In this document: positions 1 to 11,700 of the stretch, piece after piece
How the letters are laid out: the number at the start of each line of letters is the position of its first letter
Position numbering within the stretch: the first letter of the stretch is position 1
Assembly: GCA_022457155.1 (NCBI GenBank)
Contig: JAJGOT010000473.1
Coordinates: forward strand, 434,001 to 498,000
DNA: 64,000 nt
Direction of reading: 5' to 3'
Source of the DNA: Cladopsammia gracilis
Lineage: Eukaryota > Cnidaria > Anthozoa > Scleractinia > Dendrophylliidae
Program-made: the position numbers and the translations under genes
The notes under the pieces: generated by a model
What the model saw: the letters and a program-made list of their open reading frames with translations, nothing else
Told to the model about the DNA's origin: nothing
The model's database searches: none

Positions 1-734
1 TAAGTTAGCATTTATCATTTTCCTGGTTTTGTTTTCGCTCTTTGTTTTAGGCTTATTCGTTCAAATCGCTGCCTGCTGCTCAGAAGCCATGAAGTCGTGG
101 ATTCTCGCGCGAGTCTGATAGAGAATTTAATACCGTAAAATTACTCCTTCCCCTTCTCGCCCCCGCTCACAAGGGTTTTTGTGCAATGAATTCCTTGCTG
201 ACTGAGTCCGATGGATATTTTTTCGAAGTTGAAGGATTATCACTAAGCTTGAAACGTAATTACAAAACACCAAGAACAACTAACATTAACCTTACGTTTC
301 GTATTCATGAGATGGCTCTCAAGACCCTTTTGATTTCGTTCATTCGTCTGATCAATATTTTTACTCTTCTAACTTTCTTTAAAAGCAGATTGAAACCAAA
401 CTACGAACCACTATGAATAAAATAGAGGAAATAAGAGTAAGAGAAAATAAACGAGCACAATTTTTCTGAAAATGCCTCTAATAAATTGCTTTGAAATATC
501 GTATAAGCTTCATGTTTCCTTGAAAATTTTCTAAACATTGTTTGAAGCGGATTGGAACAGAAAGAGACTGTGCAGCACAGCTTATGCTTTCAGTATGAAT
601 TGACTTTGGACTTGATATGCGTGGTCTGAAGATGCGGGTTCTTTAGCAAATCCATGGTCAATGTCACAATAAGTTCACAATCATTGTGTACATTCCTTCT
701 TTGACATTTACATTCAACCTCGTTTCCAGAGTAA

Positions 735-854
735 GGCCCAGTTCAAACGTCGAACTTCACATGTGCCGAACCTAATGCAAATGAGCAAAATATATTGTTC
801 TTGCTAATTTGCATTAGGTTCGGCACATGTGAAGTTCGACGTTTGAACTGGGCC
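735..854. mobile_element. 120-bp hairpin MITE with TAA target duplication
   Basis: An almost perfect palindrome with arms starting GGCCCAGTTCAAACGTCG and a loop around an ATGCAAAT-type core. It is flanked by TAA on both sides (732-734 and 855-857). The paralogous locus near 56.64 kb lacks the hairpin and has a single, slightly different triplet, so this is a real insertion. A 3-bp TAA/TTA duplication is typical of PIF/Harbinger MITEs. A related core (ATGCAAATGAGC...GCTCATTTGCAT) occurs at about 6503 and 62678. Confidence 0.75.
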
Positions 855-928
855 TAATCTTTCATAATTATAATACTCCATGACCGATTCTCGGAGGTGT
901 TTTCGAACCTTATCTGAAGGTTATGTAA

Positions 929-2045
929 GGGTTAGACAATGAACGCGAGTGTTCTATGGGATATAGTGCCTCGAGCATAGATAGAAGGCCACGAGGGCGT
1001 AGCCCGAGTGGCACTTCTATCTAATGCGAGAGGCGCTATATGACCTATATCCCATAGGACACGAGCGTTCATTGTCTAACCGTCTTAGAAAATGGCCACA
1101 TCCGCGAAGAAACCATATTTTATGCAGATTGTATTTATGAGCGTATTTTAATTGTGTCATTCACACTTGGGAATCACGTTGTTATTTTGTTTTGGACGTC
1201 GCCGTAATGTTGGTATAGAATTTTACCAATAACAATGCTTTTATTTTTTCGGAGCTTTGTTTATTCTTTCTTGTTTTGATGGCTCATTTGCTCCGGCTAT
1301 GAGCCAGTATACAGAGCTCGAGGAACTTGAGGCCGTCCTAGCCACTCAAGAGTTACTTGCTTTTGAGCGTAAACATATCCGAGTGCTTGGGGGATGAATT
1401 CGATAAAAATGCACGTTTGAACGAAATTGAGCAAAGAGAAAGAGACAGAATTCCAAAGCACGGTGAGACCAGTCATTCGGTTCTGTCCTGGTGTACCGGT
1501 ACACAAGGACAAAAACAAAAGACTAAACAATAGACTACACGGACATAATACCCTATAAACAAAGGAAATACAATGTGAAATCCCTTGTCAACCAGCACAC
1601 GAGGACAGAACCAGTCTTTCGTTTAATTTTTCCTAAAAATTGTTAACTCGAATTTGGTTTTGTTATTTTGGTGATTAATCTCTTGCTTAAGTTACGTAAA
1701 GCCAAAACTTCAAATAAAATTGTCATTTTTATAACGTAAACTGCAAGTTGTTTTTGAATTAGCAGCCTGTAATTCATTAGTATGCTCTATATACTCATCA
1801 GTATGCTCTATTTTCTCATTAGTATGCTCTATATAGAGCACACTAATGAGGCTTTTAGACAAAGGAAAACAAAAGAATTCATTAGTATGTTCTATATAGA
1901 GCTTACTAATGAGTAGTTATTTTACCCCACAATTTCCCTGGGCTTCAAAGCCACCGCCTCTTTACATAATTTAAGACAGTTTATGGGATATAGAGCACAC
2001 AAACACTGGGTCCTGATTGGCTGAGTGGGTGTGACCATTTTCTAA
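929..2045. mobile_element. 1.1-kb composite repeat insertion
   Basis: Absent from the paralogous site at 56.71 kb, where GGTTATGTAA runs straight into TTTTTATCTC. GTAA is duplicated at both ends (925-928 and 2046-2049). The left part, 931-1080, is a palindrome with arms GTTAGACAATGAACGC. The 1780-1915 part holds several direct and inverted copies of CATTAGTATGCTCTATA. No transposase frame is visible, so it looks like a non-autonomous DNA element, possibly nested. Confidence 0.6.
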
Positions 2046-2231
2046 GTAATTTTTATCTCTTTTTACCTAATGTTAATTAAGGAAATATAATCTACCAAAA
2101 ACTGCAAAAATGTTGGGTGGCAAAAAGCGCTAATGAGCCATACATTCTTTGTAAACAGTATTGCACAAAGAGCAACCAGTAAACCGTGTACAAATTAACA
2201 TAGAAAGCTAATTTCGCTTTGCCCTTTCAAT

Positions 2232-2364
2232 GGAGGTTTTGCACGGCAGCCATGTTGCATGGCAGGAACAATGAAAATGTTTTGCATTAGAAAGAACATT
2301 CTTTCCCATAGGGAAAAGAATCTATTGTTCCTGCCATGCAACATGGTTGCCGTGCAAAACCTCT
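2232..2364. mobile_element. Palindromic MITE (GGAGGTTTTGC family), copy 1
   Basis: Long inverted arms (AGGTTTTGCACGGCAGCC ... GGTTGCCGTGCAAAACCT) enclose a short spacer. The copy at 56.89 kb lacks it (TTTCAATATTCGG uninterrupted), and AT appears duplicated at the ends. A second copy with the spacer in the opposite orientation lies at 9256-9388 inside LOX gene 1. Confidence 0.7.
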
Positions 2365-2595
2365 ATATTCGGAGTTGATTTTTTGTTACTCGTTTACAGA
2401 ATGAGACGCATTATGTTTATGAAACAATAATTGTAAACCATTTGTGCAAAATATATTGCACAGTTATTGTCTCTGATCATAAAATTAGGAGCAAAGAAAA
2501 AAAAACGTGATTTGCTTAACATATTTTTTTTGCACTTCGGTGAATCCAATTGCGTTTATGACAACTTCATGAAGATAATGAACAACAGTTGTCAT

Positions 2596-2630
2596 ATGCA
2601 AATACGTTTTTCCTGCTTGCATATTTAAAA
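2596..2630 (+). promoter_or_regulatory. Core promoter of LOX gene 1: octamer plus TATA-like box
   Basis: ATGCAAAT (2596-2603), the POU/Oct octamer, lies 19 bp upstream of a TATTTAAAA box (2622-2630). The ATG is about 120 bp further on. Both motifs are kept at the same spacing in the gene 3 copy (57120-57155). In the dead copy at about 27.3 kb the TATA-like box remains but the octamer is mutated. The conservation supports a promoter; function is inferred. Confidence 0.5.
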
Positions 2631-2749
2631 AGACCCACGCCTTATAATATAAGCTCTCGTTCTCTACACTAAGACCTCAATCAGTTGGCGCCCTGAAGCA
2701 GGTCGCTGGTTGCACACACGTTCAATCGATGTTGGCGTTGGCTACGAAC

Positions 2750-5700
2750 ATGACGTTTCTGTTTGCACTGTTATCATTCATTGGACCCTTGATAACAGTT
2801 TCAAGGTATGGTATAAGTTATTCCTTTTCTACTACTGGAGATTTCGACAAAGTGTAACCAAAGTCGTTTTTTCCTTACCTGCAAACCTGTGCTGTGTGAG
2901 TGTATATTCGCACGGATCAACTTTGCTTCGGTGGTTTTAGTTTAATATTCATTTAAGATCAAAAGCTTCTTTCTACTTGTGGTGTGTGGTGCAATCTGAC
3001 CAGGTTAATGGTTTTCTGTGGATATTTAAAGTAGCGTGCCGAAATTAAATATTTCATGTTCTTCGTACGCAATCGATACATTTTTAGTACTTGAAATATC
3101 AACAGATTGGCTCAGCGGACATTTAGTTGTTGTTAGCTCTGTCTTCTAAGAATTCTTGAACAGTCTCAAATCGGAATTTTATCGCATTTACATGCATAGC
3201 CTGATATTGTATATTACTCGAGGTCATCGTACATTATGACAACATCATCTATTAACTTCTTTTCTGAATTCGCTCTCTTTCCTTCGCATAGCTTGAGTTT
3301 TTTCCCAAAGTATATATTTTCCCCTCTAATTTTCGATTGCATGCTCTTCTCCATTGTTTCAAATTTTTGTTTTAAATCTTTGTTTGATTTTACAAAATCG
3401 TCCATCTTGGTCTGCGTGAATTCTAGCCTCTTTCTCATTTCGTCGTGGCTGGTTTGTAGCATTTTTTGATCGCTCATGATTTGGGTAGTGTTCGCCTCAA
3501 TTCTTTTCACAGTCTTCCAAATCATGAGCCGCCAAAGCCGAGACTTGATCTTCTTCGCTAGCGTTGCCTTTGTCTGATATTTCGAGATAATTTTAGAAAC
3601 GCTGAAAACAAAATCTTAGCTCAAAGCAAAATTCTCATGTGGCCAAAAATTTTCTCTCTTGTATTTGTTAAATGCACTGAGTTGATATAATCTGAAGATT
3701 GACTGCAGACCATGAAAAAAGTTGTAGGCGTCGCAAATAAAAATTTACAGTAATTATCGAAAGAGCGCTTATCAATATCATGAAAGCGGAAAAACCGCGT
3801 CAGTCGTGACCAAAACATGTACAAGCGCAATATGTGATTGCTTTGCAAACTGAAGCTGTTACAAAAAAAAAAAAACCCACAACACTGCTACTTTTAAAAC
3901 AGTTGACTGTTTTAAAAGTATCTTACTTAAATACCACAAAGTCTGGTTTTCATTGGAAGCCAGTGGTATTTTTAAAAAGTGCGAAGTCACAAATTGTTTT
4001 CATCAAGCCTCAAAATCCCATCTTTTGATAGATTGCTGTATGATTGTGATAAAAATAGAATTTCAAGTGTTGTCTACTAGAGTTTTAATATAAAGCTTCT
4101 TGACGCCAACATTTGTAAAACATTCGATATGAAGAGCTGTTTATAAAAAGTGTATAGTGAAAAAAAAAAAACAATCAGTAAATAACAAACAGTATATAAC
4201 ATTTGATTTCAACCATTCCCTCCATTCCCCCCACCCCCTACCCCGGCATCACTTTTCTAATAGTCCGTCCCAAAAGCAGACGTTCTTTCCTTTCTCCCCC
4301 TCTCATTTTTCGCGCCTCCTCCCCCCTCCCCGTTTACACCTGTCACGCAGGCTATACAAAAACGACACCTTCCGGTATTATGGTCTTCTGGCATCCTTTC
4401 ACGTGTGATACGCCAACATGACTGTCTCCGATTATGGCTCATCCTTTTTGGAGGCTTTTTGGACCGAATTAGACATATATGGAATATTGAAGAATGGAAG
4501 TATTGTGAATAGCATTAACACATAAAAAAACATGTTTTTAGTCTAAATTTTAAAACGCGCGAAGCCCAAAATTTGAGGATGAAATTATTTTCCAAGCAAC
4601 AGAACATTGATTGACGCTGAGTATATAATTTTTCAAAGCCAGAAAGGTAAATTAAATACTTTAAATTCGTATTTGGGCAGCTGACTTTTTAAGAACCGTT
4701 TTGCATGCTGCTTTAATGCTAGCTGCTTTAATGTTTGTACCACTTGTTGTGGTCTATCAGGTTGTGAACTGTGCTATGAAACGAAACAACGGAAAAAATG
4801 TCCCTTCTCGATCTATATAAAAGCCTCGAAGTCGTGAAAGACTTCTTACTCGACTTCAAGGTAGGCGTTTTGTTAGAAACAAAATTTGACCTATTGGACA
4901 TGCTCAATCAGGGTTATTTAACTTGGTTTCCAACTAAAAAAAAATTAGACTAAAGTATTAGAAATTTAAAAGCGGTTCAATCATCGGTAAATTTAATGTT
5001 CAAAGAATCAAGTTTATAGTAATGATGTCCGACCCTTTCGTTTCGGGTTGACAGGACTTATTTTATAACATAATCTAAAAGTATACATTATATATAACAC
5101 AACCAATTAAACGTATACAATATGGCCAAGCATAATGTAATTTATGTCCAGCTCACATGATCTGCGCGCAAAGCAGATTGGGTGAACATGCATGGGCCTT
5201 TAAGGGTTGGCCTTGTTTTAAAAATGCACATGCCTCGATATAAACATGTTTTATTTTGAAAAGGATACTATGCTAATATGTAAACAATTTAATTTCTATC
5301 AAAGGTATACATCAGCCCAATGTGAAGTTTCCCTCCCCCAGCAGTCCAGTCCGGTCTGTAAACTTACGAGAAGTGCTGCCCTTGCTCAAAACAAGAAGAT
5401 CTGGACGTTAAAACATGATCCAGCTTCGCATGACTTCGCCGTGGTGAATATGACCTCACAGCAGCTTGCAGCTATTCTTTTGAAGGATCCTTTTACAAGA
5501 TATTACTTAACGCTGTATTCTCAAACTACATCAGCAAGTAGCAAATCGTTCGATTTGTACAACAATATAACCGCTGGACAGGAAATAACCGACATCTCTG
5601 AACATCTGAGGCTGACAGCGTTTTTCCAGTCTGCTCTGGAACCAGTAATTGGGGTAAATACAGTTTCTTCTTTAAAAATGTTCTGGCGTTTACCATAAAA

Positions 5701-8700
5701 ATAGGAAGTCTTCTACTAGAACTTTTGTTGAATCATGATCTTACGATTACTTTTTTCACGTCCATAGACATTATCAATAGACCGATTTCTATATATTAAA
5801 ATTCATACTTGGCTCCGAGGCTAATGGGGGAATAAAACAAAAGAAATCACATTTGAGGTTCAGCGTTGAATTATTCCAAGTATGAATTTTAATATATAGA
5901 AATTGGTCTATTAAAAAAAAAAAAAACAATTCAGCAAAATAAAATCGGGATACTAAACCTCTCGTGCCATACTGATCAGGGGCGGATCCAGGAATTTCTG
6001 AAAGGGGGGTCCGGGTGCATGCCTCCCCGGAAAAGTTTTCCGATTTTACCCTCTGAAACTTACACCATTACCAGCATTTCTGAAAATCGAAAAGCGTTTA
6101 TTAAGGCAAAAAAATTGACAAACAGTCAATTGGTGGAAGTGAAACAACTACGTGTATATCAATTTTATTCTATTATTTAATGAACCACTTGGTGTGCAAT
6201 GCTTTCTGGGACATTTTGGATCACAAAGATCGCAAGAGTGGTTTCCATATAAAAACCTCTCGATCGAAAGGATCGCAAGGATCGCAGTAGTTCGAAGGGG
6301 ATGGGGATGGGGAAGGGGGAAGGGGGAGAATTCAGGCGCGCGAGAACCCGAAGGGCGAAGCGTTCTCGCGCGCCTGGTTTCCATTTGATCGTAAGGGTCG
6401 CACAACACTTTTTTCTGCGATCGCTGCAATCCTTGCGATTATATGGAAACCAGGCTTAAAGCCAAACCCGCGATATAAAAGGCGTCTGGACTATCCAACT
6501 CATGCAAATGAGCAAAATCTATTGTTCTTGCTCATTTGCATTAGATTCGGCGTGGGGCTTTGCCCTTTTATACCGCAGGTTTGCCTTTAAGAAAGCTAGA
6601 TCAATGCTTATCCATTTGTCTCACGATGGAGTCACTTTGAGATGTTCATCGTGACGTTTCGACTGCGATTCCTGCTAGTCTTCATCAGGCAAGTAATAGC
6701 ATTAGCAGTTGAAACATCGCAATCAATCCATCGTGAGACAACTGAATAAGCATTCGAGAAGCAAGATGCTGTACACAACGGCTTGAACTCGTGACATCTT
6801 TGATCAATTGCAGTATTAATTCCCGAGTGTTTCGATTGCTTTTACGAAGAAACAAGCTTTCAATTATGTCTAAAAAGTAAGACCACACTAAAGAAAGAAA
6901 CCTCGATCGCTAAGCAAATTGCAAGTTCTATAAAACAAAAATCTTGCCGGAACAAAATTCCCACAGCAACAAGCGGCGACCACAATAACAAACGGTCCTA
7001 TGCATCCATGAACGCTCGCTTTGTCTTGAAATTAAAACTTTCAATTGTACGCTGAAATTCTTCCTTCTGCAAAAGTCAAAACTTGGAGAGATTTTGTGGC
7101 ATGTACTTCGTGGCTAAAAGTCATATAGTCGTCGGCATACTTAAAATATGCGTGCATAAATTTACATGCACTAATGTGACACACAAAAAAGGGTCACAGC
7201 CGAAAACATGACTCGTCGGCTATGCACCGAGAAAGAACCTTTTTATTGCTTTTAGGAGTATGCCAGGCTACCATCCCAATATGAAGCCTTCACGGACAAC
7301 AAAACCGAGTGGATAAGCGATAAGCACTTTACCCAACAGCGTCTGGCAGGTCCCAATCCCATGTCACTTAAACGAGTGACCATTCACGGTGAAGGTAAGC
7401 CGTTACTGGGCATCCAACGTTCTCCAAAACGTAACTCTTGTGACTAGTAAAGGCCATGCACAGTATAATAGAACTTGTCTCCTAACCGACCACTTTTCCA
7501 AAATATTTATTTTCTTCCAGTCAAATCAATATAAGTCGAATTGAATAATGTGTTACAGGAAAATGAAAATGTTGGCACCTGCGTAAAAAACGTCTATATG
7601 GCACAATATATTGCGCTGATAGATGCTCTGTACATTGAAATTACTACAGGTTCATATGATTCAAAGTTAAGTGCCCTGTGGTCTGATAGATGCTTTGCAC
7701 ATTGAAATTACCACATGTTCATATGATTTAAAGTTAAGATCCCTGTGGTCTGATAGATGCTTTGCATATTGAAATTACTACAGGTTTATATGATTCCATT
7801 TAATACCCTTGTGGTCTGATAGGTGCTTTGAACATTGAAATTATTACAGGTTCATATGATTCAAAGTAAGACCCTGTAGTCTGATAGCTGCTTTGTATAT
7901 TGAATTTACTACAGGTTCATATGATTCAAAGTTAAGACCCCCTGTGATCTGATAGGTGCTTTTCACATTGGAATTACTACAGGTTCATATGACCCAAAAT
8001 CAAGACCCATGTGGTCTGACCTCCCATAAGCGATCACCAGTGGCTTTGTATTTTGGGTGGTCGCTCACGGGAGGTTCAACTGTACTCAAGGCAAGCCAGT
8101 AAGACACATTCTCAAACTCATTAATAATTCATCAAGTTGAAACAAAATTTATCGTGACGGTGGTTTGGTTTATTCCTTTAACAAAACCTTAGATGAGTCT
8201 ACAAAATTATTTTAGCATCTTCATGTTTATTTAGTACTAAGACGTTCTAGCGCAGTCTTCAGAGAAAAATGAAAATAATTTTTAAGTGAAGTCTTTAGGG
8301 ACATTAATGTTGCTCCTTGCAATACATTGAGCTTTTATAGTGGTGGAGTCAATTAAAAGACGATGAGACAGATTTCGGTGAAGGTTTCTTGTAATTTTTT
8401 CGTTGTGGTGGTAGTAATGCGAGGATGTTAATGTTGAGTAGGATGGAGATGATGAGCATGAGAATGATGGTGCTGCTGCTGCTGATGTTGATGTCGATAA
8501 CGACGATGATGCTGATGATGACGATGGTAATGGTGGTGATGGTGCTGCTGCTGATGATGATGATGATGATGATGATAACTACGATGACGTTGACTATGAT
8601 GGTGAAGGTGGTTGTGGTAGTATCCGAGGGTAATAATGAGTCATGACGATGGTGGTGAAGTAATTCTACCTTACGTTTGTTCCAAACAGAAAAGAGAAGA

Positions 8701-11700
8701 TGTACAGTGAAGACTACCGACGGCAGATGGTGCCACTTTCCATTTATTTATCGCGGTAAACTTTACCGCAAGTGTACAAGTGTTGGCCATAATAAGCCTT
8801 GGTGTTCAACAACAGAAAAATTTAATGGCAGATCGGGAAACTGCAAAGGTAACAAAGAAAATGTTTGAACGTTTGTTTATTCTCTTGTTACGAGAATTAG
8901 TGACGATTAATAAAATTATGATGACAAGGGGAATGCGAGCAGTACAAAAGTAATAAGGCAAGCAATAGCCTTACAATATTGTGTTCACGCATAAAAAGTT
9001 AGCCATGAAGTTGCACCAATGTTGACCATAATAAGCCTTCGTTTTCAACGAGAAATTTTGGAAGATGGGGAACCTTAGAATATATCTTTGGCATAATGTA
9101 TCCTTTGTTTTACATGAATGGATAATTCCGTTGTTGTTATTTCTTGAATTGTATAGCTTTTACTTACTTATGTTCTTTTTTGTCCTGTTTAGAGAGCAAG
9201 AACTCGGAAGAAGGTAAGTCGATGTCCGATTTGCTTCCTTTCCTAGCTGTTTATCAGAGGTTTTGCATGGCAGCCATGTTGCATGGCAGGAACAATAGAT
9301 TATTTTCCCTATGGGAAAGAATGTTCTTTCTAATGCAAAACATTTTCATTGTTCCTGCCATGCAACACGGCTGCCGTGCAAAACCTCTATTAAGAGAAAA
9401 CAAGAATGAAGGCAAAGTTAATTCCTAAGTGAAAAAGAAGTAAATATCAACTGAAAGTCATCCGTGGTTGCATTATGGTATAAAAACAACAATTTCACAG
9501 ACGAATCTACCGAATTGGTGTTGATATAATTTTCATTAGCGAACCATCTGCAACTGATTTGTCGTTAACCAAGAGAAGCAGAGGGACACGGGTGTTAAGT
9601 TTGGCGGGTGTCGCGTTGAATGTTGAAAGTGAATTATCATCCGTTTTGAAGAAGTTATTCAAAGAGCGTTATATTTTACCCAAAATATACCCAAAATAGA
9701 ACGGCCATGAGTTCGGCGAGGAATCTTTCTACAATTTCGTGAGCCTTGCCGCTGCAGAATAGATGTTTATGACACCGACGTTCTTGATAAAATCTGCTAA
9801 AATAATGCTTTCCGCTGTTCCACAGCTCTTTCCACAGTGCACCTACAGTTAACTGGTTTCGCAAAAGTAGCAGTGCTTGTGCAATAATTTCGTTAGCGAC
9901 ATGTCAACTTGCCATTTTTTACTGATCGGAAAACCAAGCATTTTTCGCATCATTTCCAGCCAAGCGCGAACTAAAAACAACAGGCAACGTGATTTCCGGA
10001 AACAATCTGATTGGCTACATTTTTCGATAACATCACTGTTGACAGATTTCTTAATTTGGGGGCGGCAGACGTCTCGTAAATAAATATATCAGCTTTTTCT
10101 GTTCTTCCCCTCTTTTCTTCTCATTCCCTGCGCTGCGCCGACTTTAGATCGTCAAAAAAGAGCGCCTGATCGCAGATAACACTTGACTAATTCGTCTTAG
10201 TGTCCAGGCCCCTTTTTAACTCGTGAATACGCGAAGCCTTGAACAAGTTATAGCAGTGGGACAGCATTTCACTGGATGGGTCGAACCACTGTTACAATTG
10301 AGCCCGCGAAATGTAATAGTCACCTGTCTTAACCATACGGACGGCGCTGGAGGAAGGGGAGATTGGAGAGTTGGACGCAGGGGGTGGGGGCCGGTGGAGC
10401 AATTGTCTAGAAAAAGGGAGGTCTGAACGCTTTGTTTTCACGAGTTGGCTCACAGGAGCCTTTGATTTGCATCTTACTCTGGAGACAGGGGAGAGTGGAG
10501 AGTTGGGCGCAGGGGGTGGGGGCCGATGAGGCAATTGTCTAGAAGGGTGGTCTGAACGCTTTGTATTCACGAGTTGGCTCACAGGAGCCTTTAATTTGTA
10601 TCTTACTCTGGAGACGTCTTACTCTGGAGACAGCGTCGAAAATGAAATGGAATCTATTTTCTTCAAGAACGTTGTTCATATTAATATGACCCAAATAATT
10701 GTTCTTCAAATTTCAGAGGCTGAGGACTGCAGTATTCAGACCACAAAAGGTGAATGGTGTCATTTTCCATTTACCTACGATGGAAAAGTTTACGACAAAT
10801 GTACCAGTGATTACCATCATAGACGTTGGTGTTTAACTACAAAAACGTATACTAGAGGCAAATGGGGTAATTGTAAAGGTAAATATGTAGGAATAATCTA
10901 TATCATGGTACATGTATTCTACAACAGGCGTACCCTAAAAAAGGGAGGTTATAACTATTTCCCTACCTCTGTTGACGTAATTGATCAGACTTTGTGACAA
11001 ATCAATATGCACGCAAAGTAACCTGGATGAATATGGCGAGGACGAGGCCCAGTGATGTCTAGACGATTGTGCAAAACATGTTCTTACTTATCCTCTCATT
11101 TTTTACTTTCATTAAGTTGACCTTGGACAAAGACAAAGCGCTGAATTTGCAACATAGTCCTAAAAGAAGCATGTAAAACTTTTTTTAAGTCCATTAAAAG
11201 ACACCAATCTTTTCCTTAAAAATGATAAGCGCGGCTTAGAAATTTCGTAGCGAGAAGGCTAAAACAAAGACAAGTATCATACGGTAGTCTTCCATCGCAT
11301 TACCATTGTTAATTTTATTCAAAACGATAATAAGGTAGTTTAAGCGCCCTTTATTCCAATATAATTCCTTGTAGAGGCATTTATGTTTGAACTGATGTAG
11401 GTTTTGTTTTCTTTCAGGAAAAGAAGAGAAGGAAGAAAAAGAAGAAGGTGAGCTAACAATGCACTGTGAGCCCCCTCGGTGGTTCAAATGTATCTTATAC
11501 CAATGGTATCATGGTGATGATTAGCCTAATACGTAGTTTGGAATATGAAGTGACATTTATCGGAGAAGTAACTAGTTCTTAAAAAAAAATATGACTTTAA
11601 ATATATGAGGAATAACGTGAAGACAATGTCACTGTTTGGCATTCGCTACAGCATACCGCTTGCTACTGATGTCCTCTGAAGCTAAAAGGGATAAGCGGTC

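Larger units (their letters stand above)
1..2595. other. Upstream flank of LOX gene 1; start of a segmental duplication
   Basis: No gene is visible here. The sequence matches 55.88-57.11 kb almost base for base outside inserted elements, so the window opens inside a duplicated block. A decayed version of the same block lies at about 25.4-27.3 kb. Differences between copies are mostly insertions: a 120-bp hairpin at 735, a 1.1-kb insertion at 929 and another hairpin at 2232, all absent from the 56-57 kb copy. The short open frames are not conserved as proteins between the copies. Confidence 0.7.

Noticed and set aside
4741..4860. Candidate exon 2 of gene 1 (MSLLDLYKSLEVVKDFLLDF before GTAGGC)
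   Set aside because: The phase does not fit exons 1 and 3, the upstream frame has a stop, and the gene 3 copy lacks it.
7618..8019. CRISPR array
   Set aside because: Units are contiguous 67-bp tandem repeats without unique spacers, in an animal intron.
8425..8646. 73-aa Met-rich frame
   Set aside because: Translation of an ATG/GAT microsatellite inside a LOX intron.
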